Shown here one piece after another: positions 8,209 to 16,119 of a stretch of 64,000 nt of DNA (positions are counted from its first letter, which is position 1; each line of letters opens with the position of its first letter). Under the pieces are notes generated by a model, which saw nothing but the letters and a program-made list of their open reading frames with translations, did not search any database and was not told the DNA's origin. The stretch covers positions 8,296-72,295 of the forward strand of contig DKIJ01000018.1 in assembly GCA_002454195.1 (NCBI GenBank), written 5' to 3'. The position numbers and the translations under genes were made by a program. This stretch comes from Flavobacterium sp. UBA6721. Its GTDB lineage: Bacteria > Bacteroidota > Bacteroidia > Flavobacteriales > Flavobacteriaceae.

Positions 8209-9525
8209 TTAATATTTTAACCATCGTAATAATTCTTTCCAAGTTGGCTTTTTACCATACATCAAAATTCCTACTCGGTAAATTTTAGCAGCAAACCAAA
8301 CCACCAATAAGAAGGTTCCAAACAACAATAAAATTGAAACGGCAATTTGCCAAAAAGGAACTCCAAAAGGGAGTCGCATTAACATTACAATAGGCGAGGT
8401 AAGCGGAATCAAGGAAAAAGCAACTGCAATGTCACTATGCGGATCGTTTACAACACTAAAAAAACCAACATAAACACTCAACACCAAAGGCATTACAATA
8501 GGAAGAAGAAACTGTTGCGAGTCGGTTTGATTGTCTACAGCAGCACCAATTGCCGCATAAAACGAACTGTATAAAAAGTAACCACCAATAAAATAAACTA
8601 CAAAACCAAGTAATATACTAGCAATAGGCAAATTCCATAATTCTTTAATGTACAACTGCGCCGTTCCTGCTAATTCTGTTGGCAACTGCCCTTCCATTGT
8701 TGGCGCTATTGTTGTCGATGCACCTACATTTACTCCAAAAAATACTGAAGCTGTAAACAAGAGACTAAGTCCAATAACTACCCAAATAGTAAATTGTAAA
8801 ATTCCCGCCAAAGAGGTTCCAATAATTTTCCCAATCATTAACTGAAAAGGTTTTACAGAAGAAATAATAATTTCTATAATTCGGTTCGTTTTCTCTTCAA
8901 TTACAGAGCGCATCACCATATTTCCATAAATAATGATAAACATCATGATCAAGTAACCAAAAGCACCACCTATGGCAATTTTAGCCTCATTTAATCCTTT
9001 TAGACCTTGCTCTCCTGAAGTTTTAGCAATAGTAATATTGACATTAGCTTGCGCTTTTTGTATGGCTAAAGTATCTAAATGCGCTTTCTCCAAATTAATT
9101 TTGGTTAATTTTTGAGCAATAATTCCCTGTGTGTTTTCGATAAAAGAAATACTCGGACTCGCATTAGAAACAAATTCAATTTTATTTTCTAAGGTTTTTA
9201 CATCCTCTGTTTTAGGAATAATCAAAATTCCTTCATAACTATGATTTACAATACTATCTTTTAAATATTGACTGTCTATTTGCGACAAATCTAGGTATTG
9301 ATACTCATTCTCTTCTGTATTTTGAGCTAAAAATTCAGAAACAAACAAACCTGTTTCATCATGAATTGCCACCCTTTTTACATCGGCTTTCATGGAACTC
9401 AAATAACCAACAAAAACAGCAATAGCAACAAACAATAAAGGACTTAAAAAAGTCATTACAATAAAAGATTTGTTACGCACTTTGGCAAAAAACTCTCTTT
9501 TTATAATTAGTGATATTATGCTCAT
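8209..9525 (-). CDS. ABC-2 type transporter permease (NatB-like)
   Basis: A 438-residue inner-membrane permease. It has one N-terminal transmembrane helix after a short basic start (KREFFAKVRNKSFIVMTF), a large extracytoplasmic loop of about 150 residues, then five or so membrane helices (about 185-425), with the conserved cytoplasmic EEKTNRIIEIIISSVKPFQLM element typical of ABC-2/NatB proteins. With the ATPase encoded just upstream it would form an exporter; the family includes sodium and drug exporters, and the substrate here is unknown. Genes are separated by 69 bases containing a long hairpin. Confidence 0.9.
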   Translation of the reverse strand: MSIISLIIKREFFAKVRNKSFIVMTFLSPLLFVAIAVFVGYLSSMKADVKRVAIHDETGLFVSEFLAQNTEENEYQYLDLSQIDSQYLKDSIVNHSYEGILIIPKTEDVKTLENKIEFVSNASPSISFIENTQGIIAQKLTKINLEKAHLDTLAIQKAQANVNITIAKTSGEQGLKGLNEAKIAIGGAFGYLIMMFIIIYGNMVMRSVIEEKTNRIIEIIISSVKPFQLMIGKIIGTSLAGILQFTIWVVIGLSLLFTASVFFGVNVGASTTIAPTMEGQLPTELAGTAQLYIKELWNLPIASILLGFVVYFIGGYFLYSSFYAAIGAAVDNQTDSQQFLLPIVMPLVLSVYVGFFSVVNDPHSDIAVAFSLIPLTSPIVMLMRLPFGVPFWQIAVSILLLFGTFLLVVWFAAKIYRVGILMYGKKPTWKELLRWLKY

Positions 9526-9546
9526 AATTTAAAATATTCAAATCTT

Positions 9547-9584
9547 AAATTCCAAATTCCAATGTGTATTGGGATTTGGAATTT
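9547..9584. repeat. 17-bp inverted repeat (hairpin) between the two ABC transporter genes
   Basis: Bases 9547-9563 pair with 9568-9584 over 17 positions with one mismatch, closing a GTGT loop. The arms are built of the word ATTCCAA repeated. No U tract follows on the minus strand, so it is not a plain terminator; it could stabilise the upstream ATPase message and lower expression of the permease. Confidence 0.75.
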
Positions 9585-9594
9585 TAAATATTGG

Positions 9595-10521
9595 TTATTG
9601 CTTTTCTGTTACAGTTTTAATAAAAATATCGTTTACACTCGGAATTTTTTCTACAAAATGAGTGACTTGACCTCGTTGTGTAATAAGATGCAATAATTCA
9701 TTAGGAAGTGCATTTCCTATCTGAATTTCGAGCTTTAACTCATTATTTAAAGATTTAAAATTCGCTGGGCTAACAGTGAATTTTTGAGTGATGTCAAACA
9801 TTGAACCTTCTACATTATCCGTAAGAATACCCACTTCAAAACTATTGGACTTATGTTGCCTTTTTACATCTTCTAATTTTCCTTCGATTAATTTATTCGA
9901 TTTATGTATCAAAGCAATATGATCGCATAATTCCTCTACACTTTCCATTCGATGCGTCGAAAAAATTATCGTAGCTCCTTGTTCTTTCAATGCTAAAATT
10001 TCGTCTTTAATAATAGTAGCATTTACAGGATCAAAACCTGAAAAAGGCTCATCAAAAATCAATAATTTCGGTTGGTGCAATACGCAAACCACAAACTGGA
10101 TTTTTTGCGCCATACCTTTAGAAAGTTCTTGAATTTTTTTGTTCCACCATCCTTGAATGCCCAAACGATCAAACCAATAATCTAACTGCTTTTTGGCTTC
10201 GGCCCTTGTCAATCCTTTCATTTGAGCCAAATACAAACATTGCTCTCCTACCTTCATACTTTGGTACAAACCTCTTTCTTCAGGTAAATAACCAATATGC
10301 TGAACGTGTTTAGGCTGTAATTTTTCGCCATCCAAAATAACTTGACCACTATCTGGCATGGTTATTTGATTAATGATACGAATAAGAGATGTTTTTCCGG
10401 CACCATTTGGACCTAAAAGTCCATATATACTGCCTTTAGGAACAGACAAAGAAACTTCGTTAAGCGCTACATAATCTCCATATTGCTTAACTATTTTATT
10501 GACTTCTAATAAGGTACTCAT
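9595..10521 (-). CDS. ABC transporter ATP-binding protein (NatA/DrrA-like)
   Basis: A 308-residue cytosolic ATPase that drives the NatB-like permease encoded downstream. Seen in order: Walker A GPNGAGKT (about 38-45), Q loop in YLPEERGLY, ABC signature LSKGMAQK, Walker B KLLIFDEPFSGFDP, and the switch His in IIFSTHRM. The C-terminal 80 residues match the DUF4162 extension common in this exporter class. Start ATG at 10521 follows a non-coding gap; the gene begins the two-gene operon. Confidence 0.93.
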   Translation of the reverse strand: MSTLLEVNKIVKQYGDYVALNEVSLSVPKGSIYGLLGPNGAGKTSLIRIINQITMPDSGQVILDGEKLQPKHVQHIGYLPEERGLYQSMKVGEQCLYLAQMKGLTRAEAKKQLDYWFDRLGIQGWWNKKIQELSKGMAQKIQFVVCVLHQPKLLIFDEPFSGFDPVNATIIKDEILALKEQGATIIFSTHRMESVEELCDHIALIHKSNKLIEGKLEDVKRQHKSNSFEVGILTDNVEGSMFDITQKFTVSPANFKSLNNELKLEIQIGNALPNELLHLITQRGQVTHFVEKIPSVNDIFIKTVTEKQ

Positions 10522-10617
10522 GCTGATTTTTTGAATTTAGCTCACCAAATAAGCCATTATGGCCTAGCGGTTGTAAAAGTAAATAATTACAAGCGAAATA
10601 GACGATAATTGTGTTAT

Positions 10618-10648
10618 AAAAAAACCCACTCGCCGCAGCGAATGGGTT
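10618..10648 (-). terminator. Intrinsic terminator of grpE-dnaJ
   Basis: AACCCACTCGC (10623-10633) and GCGAATGGGTT (10638-10648) form an 11-bp stem with one G-T pair on the minus strand. It is followed there by U7. It lies 32 bases after the dnaJ stop codon. Confidence 0.8.
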
Positions 10649-10679
10649 ATAATTATTGATTTTGATTCACTCAAAAAAT

Positions 10680-11789
10680 TTAAGAAAACATGTCTTTTAC
10701 TTTTTCAAAGAATGATTTATCTGATTTTTCAGGATTTGGTGAAAAATTATCATCTTCCAAATATTTCTCAAAGAATTGTCGTTGTTCTTTATTTAATGTT
10801 TTTGGTGTCCAAACATTAATATGAACTAATAAATCTCCATTACCATATCCGTTGATACTAGGAATACCTTTTCCTTTTAATCGAAGGATTTTTCCCGATT
10901 GGATTCCTTCTTCTAATTTGATTCTTACTTTTCCATTGATTGCTTCGATATCTTTAGAAACCCCAAGAACCGCTTCAGGGAAACTCACATACAAATCATA
11001 GTGCAAGTTCTCACCTTCACGCTTTAAGAATTCATGTTCTAATTCTTCAATAGCTACAATCAAATCACCTGGAATACTATTACCTGGAGCATCGTTTCCT
11101 TTGTTTGAAACTTTTAATTGCATTCCATCCACTACACCAGCAGGGATTTTGATAGAAACTGTTTCGTCTTCTACGATCATTCCTTGCGCATCAGCATTAG
11201 ACGGTTTATGATCTAAAATCTGACCAGAACCACCGCAACTAGGACAAGTTGAAGCCGATTGCATTCTTCCTAAAATAGTATTCGTTACACGCATTACCTG
11301 ACCTTGTCCATTACAAGTAGAACACGTTTTGTAAGTAACTCCAGGAGCCTGAACTTTACGCTTTACTTTTACTTTCTTCTCAACACCATTAGCAATTTCT
11401 TCCAAAGTTAATTTCACTTTGATTCGTAAATTACTTCCTTTTGCACGACGAGGACCTCCACCGCGACTTCCTCCGCCAAAGCCACCAAAGCCACCGCCAA
11501 AAATGTCTCCAAATTGGCTAAAGATATCATCCATATTCATATGGTGACCACCAAAACCTCCAGAACCATCAAAAGCTTGGTGCCCAAATTGGTCATACTT
11601 TGCTTTTTTGTCAGGATCTCCTAAAACTTCATAAGCTTCAGCTGCCTCTTTGAATTTTTCTTCTGCCGCTTTGTCGCCCGGATTCTTGTCAGGATGGAAC
11701 TCAATAGCTTTCTTTCTGTAGGCTTTCTTGATCGCCGCAGCATCAGCATTTTTAGAAACACCTAATATCTCGTAAAAATCTTTTTTCAT
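10680..11789 (-). CDS. dnaJ: Chaperone protein DnaJ (Hsp40), reduced zinc region
   Basis: A 369-residue co-chaperone that delivers unfolded proteins to DnaK and stimulates its ATPase. The J domain (1-70) has the essential HPD at 32-34. A Gly/Phe-rich linker follows (about 73-113). The zinc region normally holds four CxxCxGxG repeats, but only two are present, CSTCNGQG (156-163) and CPSCGGSG (182-189), so just one zinc site can form. The C-terminal substrate-binding domains run from about 200 to 350. It lies 54 bases after grpE and ends before a terminator; dnaK is not in the window. Confidence 0.95.
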   Translation of the reverse strand: MKKDFYEILGVSKNADAAAIKKAYRKKAIEFHPDKNPGDKAAEEKFKEAAEAYEVLGDPDKKAKYDQFGHQAFDGSGGFGGHHMNMDDIFSQFGDIFGGGFGGFGGGSRGGGPRRAKGSNLRIKVKLTLEEIANGVEKKVKVKRKVQAPGVTYKTCSTCNGQGQVMRVTNTILGRMQSASTCPSCGGSGQILDHKPSNADAQGMIVEDETVSIKIPAGVVDGMQLKVSNKGNDAPGNSIPGDLIVAIEELEHEFLKREGENLHYDLYVSFPEAVLGVSKDIEAINGKVRIKLEEGIQSGKILRLKGKGIPSINGYGNGDLLVHINVWTPKTLNKEQRQFFEKYLEDDNFSPNPEKSDKSFFEKVKDMFS

Positions 11790-11843
11790 TTGTATCTATT
11801 TTTTAGAAAAGTACTGATTAGCACTAGTACAGAACCCGATTTA

Positions 11844-12422
11844 TTATTGTCCAATGACAACTTTTGGGAAACGAATAATTTTATCGCCTAGTTTATATCC
11901 TTTTTCAAGTACATCCACAATTTTTCCTTTTAATTCGTCAGATGGAGCTGGAATTTGAGTAATTGCTTCGGCAAAATCAGCATTAAAAGCGTCACCTGTT
12001 TTCACATCTACTAACTCTAAACCTTTAGAAGATAGGGTGCTTTTTAATTTTTCATGGATTAACTCTACCCCTTTTGTAAAAGTTTCATCTTCTAATTTAG
12101 CAATTTCAACTATAGCTCTGTCAAAATCGTCTAAAACCGGTAACATTGCTAATAAAACTTCTTGATTAGCTGTTTTAAACAAATCGATACGCTCTTTTGA
12201 AGTTCTTCTTTTGTAGTTTTCAAATTCAGCAAATAATCGTAAATATTTATCCTTTTCATTCGCTAAGTCTTGCGCTAATTGCTCCTCAACACTTAACTCC
12301 TCAGTAACTGCTTGCTCTTCACTAGCCTTGTTCTCCATAGTTACTTCATCCATCTCTTTATCGATTTCTGTATTCTCAGTACTCATACTTCCTTTATTTT
12401 TAAAAATATTCTTAAACTTCAT
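11844..12422 (-). CDS. grpE: Nucleotide exchange factor GrpE
   Basis: GrpE releases ADP from DnaK. The protein has an acidic, Glu-rich N-terminal part, a long coiled-coil helix around the conserved LRLFAEFENYKRRT stretch, and a C-terminal beta domain ending in FPKVVIGQ. The frame is open up to an ATG at 12503, but I place the start at 12422 (192 residues). A well-formed promoter (12445-12477) lies inside the longer version, so that message could not encode it. An AGGAAA sequence also sits 8 bases before the chosen ATG. A second ATG at 12386 is possible. It forms an operon with dnaJ. Confidence 0.9.
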   Translation of the reverse strand: MKFKNIFKNKGSMSTENTEIDKEMDEVTMENKASEEQAVTEELSVEEQLAQDLANEKDKYLRLFAEFENYKRRTSKERIDLFKTANQEVLLAMLPVLDDFDRAIVEIAKLEDETFTKGVELIHEKLKSTLSSKGLELVDVKTGDAFNADFAEAITQIPAPSDELKGKIVDVLEKGYKLGDKIIRFPKVVIGQ

Positions 12423-12444
12423 TTTTACACTTTCCTTTGGATAG

Positions 12445-12477
12445 CAAAAGTACTGCCAAACCGTATCAAATGCCAAA
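12445..12477 (-). promoter_or_regulatory. Promoter of grpE-dnaJ (TTTG-N21-TAnnTTTG)
   Basis: Read on the minus strand: TTTG (12477-12474), 21 bases, then TACTTTTG (12452-12445), matching the Bacteroidota -33/-7 elements. Transcription would begin near 12438, leaving a leader of about 16 bases with AGGAAA before the ATG at 12422. Confidence 0.75.
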
Positions 12478-12750
12478 TTGTCACTCTTTTTCCTAATAAG
12501 CATTTTACAGGGTGGTTTTTTCCTGAATTTATTTTTTTTTAGCCTTAAATTAAAATTTTAATAAAATTTTAATACATATTTCAAATAGATTGTATATGTT
12601 TGTTACTAGGTTCTAATCAGTCTCTAATTTTCGTTCTAAAAAAAGACTGAAAATTAGAATTGATTTCTAAACAATTATTAATTCACGATTATTATACCAA
12701 AAAAAAGCTTTGTCGTTTGACAAAGCTTTTTTTATTGCTACAAGTAAATT
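12478..12750. other. Intergenic region between grpE promoter and hisS
   Basis: AT-rich, with no coding frame. It contains the hisS terminator at 12699-12733. A TATGTTTG sequence on the plus strand near 12593 resembles a -7 element, but no plus-strand gene follows it. Confidence 0.5.
12699..12733 (-). terminator. Intrinsic terminator of hisS
   Basis: A perfect stem, AAAGCTTTGTC against GACAAAGCTTT with a GTTT loop, is flanked by A7 and T7 tracts, so it works on either strand. It is 18 bases after the hisS stop. Confidence 0.9.
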
Positions 12751-14121
12751 TTATAGTAAAGCACTCTTTAAACCTTCAAAATCCAAGGTAATTTGTTCTC
12801 CTGAAACCAAATTTTTTAAAGAATAGGTATTTGAACTCATTTCTTCACCACCTACAACTACCGCAAACGGTATATTTCGCTTATCAGCATATTGAAATTG
12901 CTTCCCTACTTTTGCCTTATCTGGATACAGTTCTACTTTTATACCCTGCGCTCTCAAATTCTTAATCGCTTGTAAAGCATAAAAAGCTTCATCGTCGCCA
13001 TAATTAACAAACAAAGCCTTTGAAGAAGCAGTTACGGTTTCTGGGAACAAATTCAATTCTTCCAAAACCAAATAAATACGATCCAATCCAAATGAGATTC
13101 CTACACCACTCATGTTCTTCAAACCAAAAATCCCTGTCAAATCATCGTATCTACCGCCTCCTCCTATGGAACCCATGGCAACACCTTTTGGTGCACCAAC
13201 TTCAAAAATAGCTCCAGTATAATAATTTAGACCACGTGCTAAAGTTACATCCAAATCCAAAATGGCAGTAGACAAACCTAATTGAGTCACCTTGTCACAA
13301 ATGAAGCGCAATTCTTCCACCCCTTTCATTCCTTCTTCTGAAGTTGCTAATAAACCTGAAAGCTGCTCGATTTTCTCCGAAATACTTCCTGAAAAAGAAA
13401 ACAAAGGCTGCACTTTTACTAAAGCTTCTTCCGAAATTCCTTTTTCAATCATTTCTTTCTTCACTCCGTCTTCACCAATTTTATCCAGTTTATCCAAAGC
13501 CACTGTAAAATCAATCAACTTATCCGAAGCACCAATTACCTCAGCAATTCCAGACAACACTTTACGATTGTTAATCTTAACCGTCGCTCCGTTCAATCCT
13601 AAAGCGGTAAAAACAGTATCGTACAATTGTACCAACTCTACTTCTTGCCACAATGATTTCGAACCTACCACATCGGCATCACATTGAAAAAACTCTCTAA
13701 AACGACCTTTTTGTGGTCTATCGGCACGCCAAACCGGTTGGATTTGATATCTTTTAAATGGAAATTCTATTTCGTTTTGGTGTTGTACAACGTAACGAGC
13801 AAAAGGAACAGTCAAATCATAACGCAGAGCTTTTTCAGAAATACTTGACGTTAATTTAGTACTATCCTTAGCTTCCAAATGGGCAGCATTGGCTTTCGCC
13901 AAATAATCTCCCGAATTCAAAATTTTAAAAATCAAACGATCACCTTCTTCTCCATATTTACCCATTAAGGTTTCTGAATTTTCAAACGAAGGCGTTTCAA
14001 TTGGTTGGAAACCAAATTTTTCAAAATTGCTTTTTATAGTCTGAATAATATATTGCCGTTTTGCCACCTCTGCTGGTGAAAAATCTCTTGTCCCTTTAGG
14101 AATACTTGGTTTTGATGCCAT
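12751..14121 (-). CDS. hisS: Histidine--tRNA ligase
   Basis: A 456-residue class II aminoacyl-tRNA synthetase that charges tRNA-His. Seen: start KGTRDFSP (about 9-16), motif 2 region [20 protein letters not shown], the histidine-A-like loop [14 protein letters not shown], motif 3 [12 protein letters not shown], and a C-terminal anticodon-binding domain (about 360-456) with [21 protein letters not shown]. Length and order are normal for the family. Single gene with its own terminator; a word repeat lies just before the start codon. Confidence 0.97.
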   Translation of the reverse strand: MASKPSIPKGTRDFSPAEVAKRQYIIQTIKSNFEKFGFQPIETPSFENSETLMGKYGEEGDRLIFKILNSGDYLAKANAAHLEAKDSTKLTSSISEKALRYDLTVPFARYVVQHQNEIEFPFKRYQIQPVWRADRPQKGRFREFFQCDADVVGSKSLWQEVELVQLYDTVFTALGLNGATVKINNRKVLSGIAEVIGASDKLIDFTVALDKLDKIGEDGVKKEMIEKGISEEALVKVQPLFSFSGSISEKIEQLSGLLATSEEGMKGVEELRFICDKVTQLGLSTAILDLDVTLARGLNYYTGAIFEVGAPKGVAMGSIGGGGRYDDLTGIFGLKNMSGVGISFGLDRIYLVLEELNLFPETVTASSKALFVNYGDDEAFYALQAIKNLRAQGIKVELYPDKAKVGKQFQYADKRNIPFAVVVGGEEMSSNTYSLKNLVSGEQITLDFEGLKSALL

Positions 14122-14129
14122 TTTTAAAA

Positions 14130-14202
14130 GTTAGAAGTTAGAAGTTGGAAGTTAGAAGTTAAAAATCTCAAGTACTACCACTTCTTATTTCTAACTTCTA
14201 AC
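14130..14202. repeat. Word repeat GTTAGAA with inverted copy
   Basis: GTTAGAA-type 7-bp units are repeated about four times at 14130-14160. The reverse complement (TCTAACTTCTAAC) occurs at 14190-14202, so the region can form a hairpin of at least 13 bp. It lies between the divergent hisS and permease genes. Confidence 0.8.
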
Positions 14203-14300
14203 CTCTTATTTCGCTGTGCAAATATCTAATTTTTAAAATAAATAACTTGCCTTGAAAACAAACTTCTAGCAAAAATTGTATTTTCGTACAAACTATCCAC

Positions 14301-15542
14301 ATGAACAGTCTTTTAAAAGAAAATATAAAAATCGCTTTTGGATCTATCAAAACCCAAATTCTACGCACGACTTTAACCGTGCTAATTATTGCTATAGGGA
14401 TTACAGCATTGGTTGGAATTCTGACTGTCGTTTCGGCATTAGAAAACACAATTTCGTCTGACTTTGCTTCAATGGGCGCCAACACTTTCAACATAAATCG
14501 ATATGAAAACACGATTAAAAGACGAGGTGGAGAAGAACGAACGATTATCAATCCCGTTATTAACTATCCAGAAGCCGTAACTTTTAAAAACAAATACAAT
14601 TTCCCCTTAGCTCAGACTTCACTTTCTTTCAAAGCCACTTCAACTGCCGAAGTAAAATTTGACACAGAAAAAACAGATCCTGAAATTACAATAATGGGAG
14701 TTGATGAGTATTTTGTACCTAATTCGGGATTAGAAACCAGTGTAGGTCGCAACTTTAACAACTTCGATATTAGCAACAACAACTATGTTTGTGTGGTAGG
14801 CTCTGACTTTTTGAAAGGCTTACTAAAAGATGTTAATCCCATCAATAAAATCATTTCGATACGTGGTGCTCGTTTTAAAGTCATCGGTGTACTTAAAGAA
14901 AAAGGCTCCACCTTTGGCAACAGTCAAGACTTGAGAGTTTTAATTCCTATCCAAGTAGCGCGTTCCTTATTTACAGTAGCTAACATTAATTATAGCGTAA
15001 GTGTGATGGTGAATAACAAAGAATTTTTAGATCAAGCTATTGACAATGCTATTAGTTCGATGCGTAGCATTCGCAAATTAAGTCCCATCAAAGAAAATAA
15101 TTTTGCTGTAGTAAGAAGTGACGATTTGATCAACCGAATTCTAAGTATTACTCAATATTTAGGTTGGGCGTCATGGGTAATCGGAATTATAACCATTCTA
15201 GGTTCTTCCATTGCTTTAATGAATATTATGATTGTATCGGTTACAGAACGAACGCGTGAAATTGGCGTCAGAAAGTCATTAGGAGCAAAACGATCTACGG
15301 TAGCCATTCAATTTTTTATTGAAACCTTACTTATAGGACAAATAGGCGGATTAGCTGGAATTATTTTTGGCATCCTAATTGGCTACGGAATTGCATCTGC
15401 ATTAACCTTCGTGTTTGTAATTCCTTGGCAAGCTATTATGGCTGCTTTCTTAACTAGTTTTGCTGTAGCCATTGTTTCTGGTTTATACCCAGCAATTAAA
15501 GCCGCAATGCTCGATCCTATTGAGGCGCTACGTTACGAATAG
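14301..15542 (+). CDS. ABC transporter permease, MacB/FtsX type
   Basis: A 413-residue inner-membrane protein with the MacB topology. One N-terminal helix (about 20-45, LRTTLTVLIIAIGITALVGI) is followed by a periplasmic MacB-PCD-like domain (about 50-275) and then three C-terminal helices of the FtsX fold (about 285-405). The conserved VTERTREIGVRKSLGAKR loop contacts the ATPase. Such permeases export or extract lipoproteins, peptides or drugs. No ATPase or membrane-fusion gene is next to it, so its partner must be encoded elsewhere. Confidence 0.9.
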   Translation: MNSLLKENIKIAFGSIKTQILRTTLTVLIIAIGITALVGILTVVSALENTISSDFASMGANTFNINRYENTIKRRGGEERTIINPVINYPEAVTFKNKYNFPLAQTSLSFKATSTAEVKFDTEKTDPEITIMGVDEYFVPNSGLETSVGRNFNNFDISNNNYVCVVGSDFLKGLLKDVNPINKIISIRGARFKVIGVLKEKGSTFGNSQDLRVLIPIQVARSLFTVANINYSVSVMVNNKEFLDQAIDNAISSMRSIRKLSPIKENNFAVVRSDDLINRILSITQYLGWASWVIGIITILGSSIALMNIMIVSVTERTREIGVRKSLGAKRSTVAIQFFIETLLIGQIGGLAGIIFGILIGYGIASALTFVFVIPWQAIMAAFLTSFAVAIVSGLYPAIKAAMLDPIEALRYE

Positions 15543-15546
15543 TTTT

Positions 15547-15635
15547 CAGAAAGCAGAAATCAGAAGGCAGAAATCAGAAGGCAGAAATCAGAAGGCAAAA
15601 GACCGATGGCAGAAAGCAGAAATCAGAAGGCAGAT
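15547..15635. repeat. Tandem word repeat CAGAAATCAGAAGG
   Basis: A 14-bp unit reading CAGAAATCAGAAGG occurs three times in a row from 15554 and again near 15617, joined by related words (GGCAGAAAGCAGA). It lies between the MacB-type permease and the four-helix-bundle gene; shorter inverted words of the same kind occur on the far side of that gene. Confidence 0.85.
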
Positions 15636-15654
15636 TTAATAAAAAAATGAAAAA

Positions 15655-16014
15655 ATGAAATTTCAAGATTTACTAGCTTACAAAAAATCTTTCGAATTGT
15701 CAATGTTGATTTTCAAGACAACCAAAACATTTCCAATTGAAGAAAAATATTCATTAACTGACCAAATTCGACGTTCGTCAAGAAGTGTATCAGCTAACAT
15801 TGCCGAAGCTTCACGGAAAATAAGATATAAAAAACATTTTATATTAAAACTTACAGACTCTGACGCTGAAAATGCAGAAACCCAAGCTTGGTTAGAGTAT
15901 TCATTTGCTTGTAAATACATCTCTGAAGAATTATTCTCAGAATTAACCACAAAAAGTTTAGAGATTGGTAAGCTTATTAATTACATGATAAATAACCCAG
16001 ATAAATTCTCGTAA
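15655..16014 (+). CDS. Four-helix-bundle protein (23S rRNA intervening-sequence protein family)
   Basis: A 119-residue helical protein. It opens with FQDLLAYKKSFELSMLIFKT and contains LTDQIRRSSRSVSANIAEAS, the hallmark of this family, followed by two further helices. Members form pentameric barrels and were first seen encoded in intervening sequences of 23S rRNA genes; their function is unknown. Here the gene stands alone between two blocks of inverted word repeats, which suggests it arrived as a small mobile unit. The ATG at 15655 was chosen because the earlier ATG in the same A-rich stretch reaches a stop at once. Confidence 0.9.
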   Translation: MKFQDLLAYKKSFELSMLIFKTTKTFPIEEKYSLTDQIRRSSRSVSANIAEASRKIRYKKHFILKLTDSDAENAETQAWLEYSFACKYISEELFSELTTKSLEIGKLINYMINNPDKFS

Positions 16015-16042
16015 AACACACAATTATCTTTACATTCTAAAA

Positions 16043-16079
16043 TCTGCTCTATACTAACAATTTCTGCAATATGCCTTCT
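16043..16079. repeat. Inverted word repeats after the four-helix-bundle gene
   Basis: TCTGCT (16043-16048), ATTTCTGC (16060-16067) and TGCCTTCT (16072-16079) are reverse complements of words in the array at 15547-15635 (AGCAGA, GCAGAAAT, AGAAGGCA), in the order expected for a decayed inverted copy. Confidence 0.55.
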
Positions 16080-16119
16080 ATAGTCTGCTTTATGCATTCT
16101 CAAATCTAATTTCTGAATT

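Noticed and set aside
12591..12600. TATGTTTG as a plus-strand promoter
   Set aside because: No plus-strand gene or RNA follows it; one half-site in AT-rich DNA is expected by chance.
13292..13687. 131-residue open frame on the plus strand across hisS
   Set aside because: It is the antisense shadow of a conserved gene and shows no domain or signal.
14198..14551. 117-residue minus-strand frame over the start of the MacB-type permease
   Set aside because: Covers the conserved permease start and a word repeat; the composition does not look like a real protein.
15547..15635. Possible CRISPR array
   Set aside because: Units are about 14 bp with no spacers of even length, and there are no cas genes; it is a tandem word repeat.
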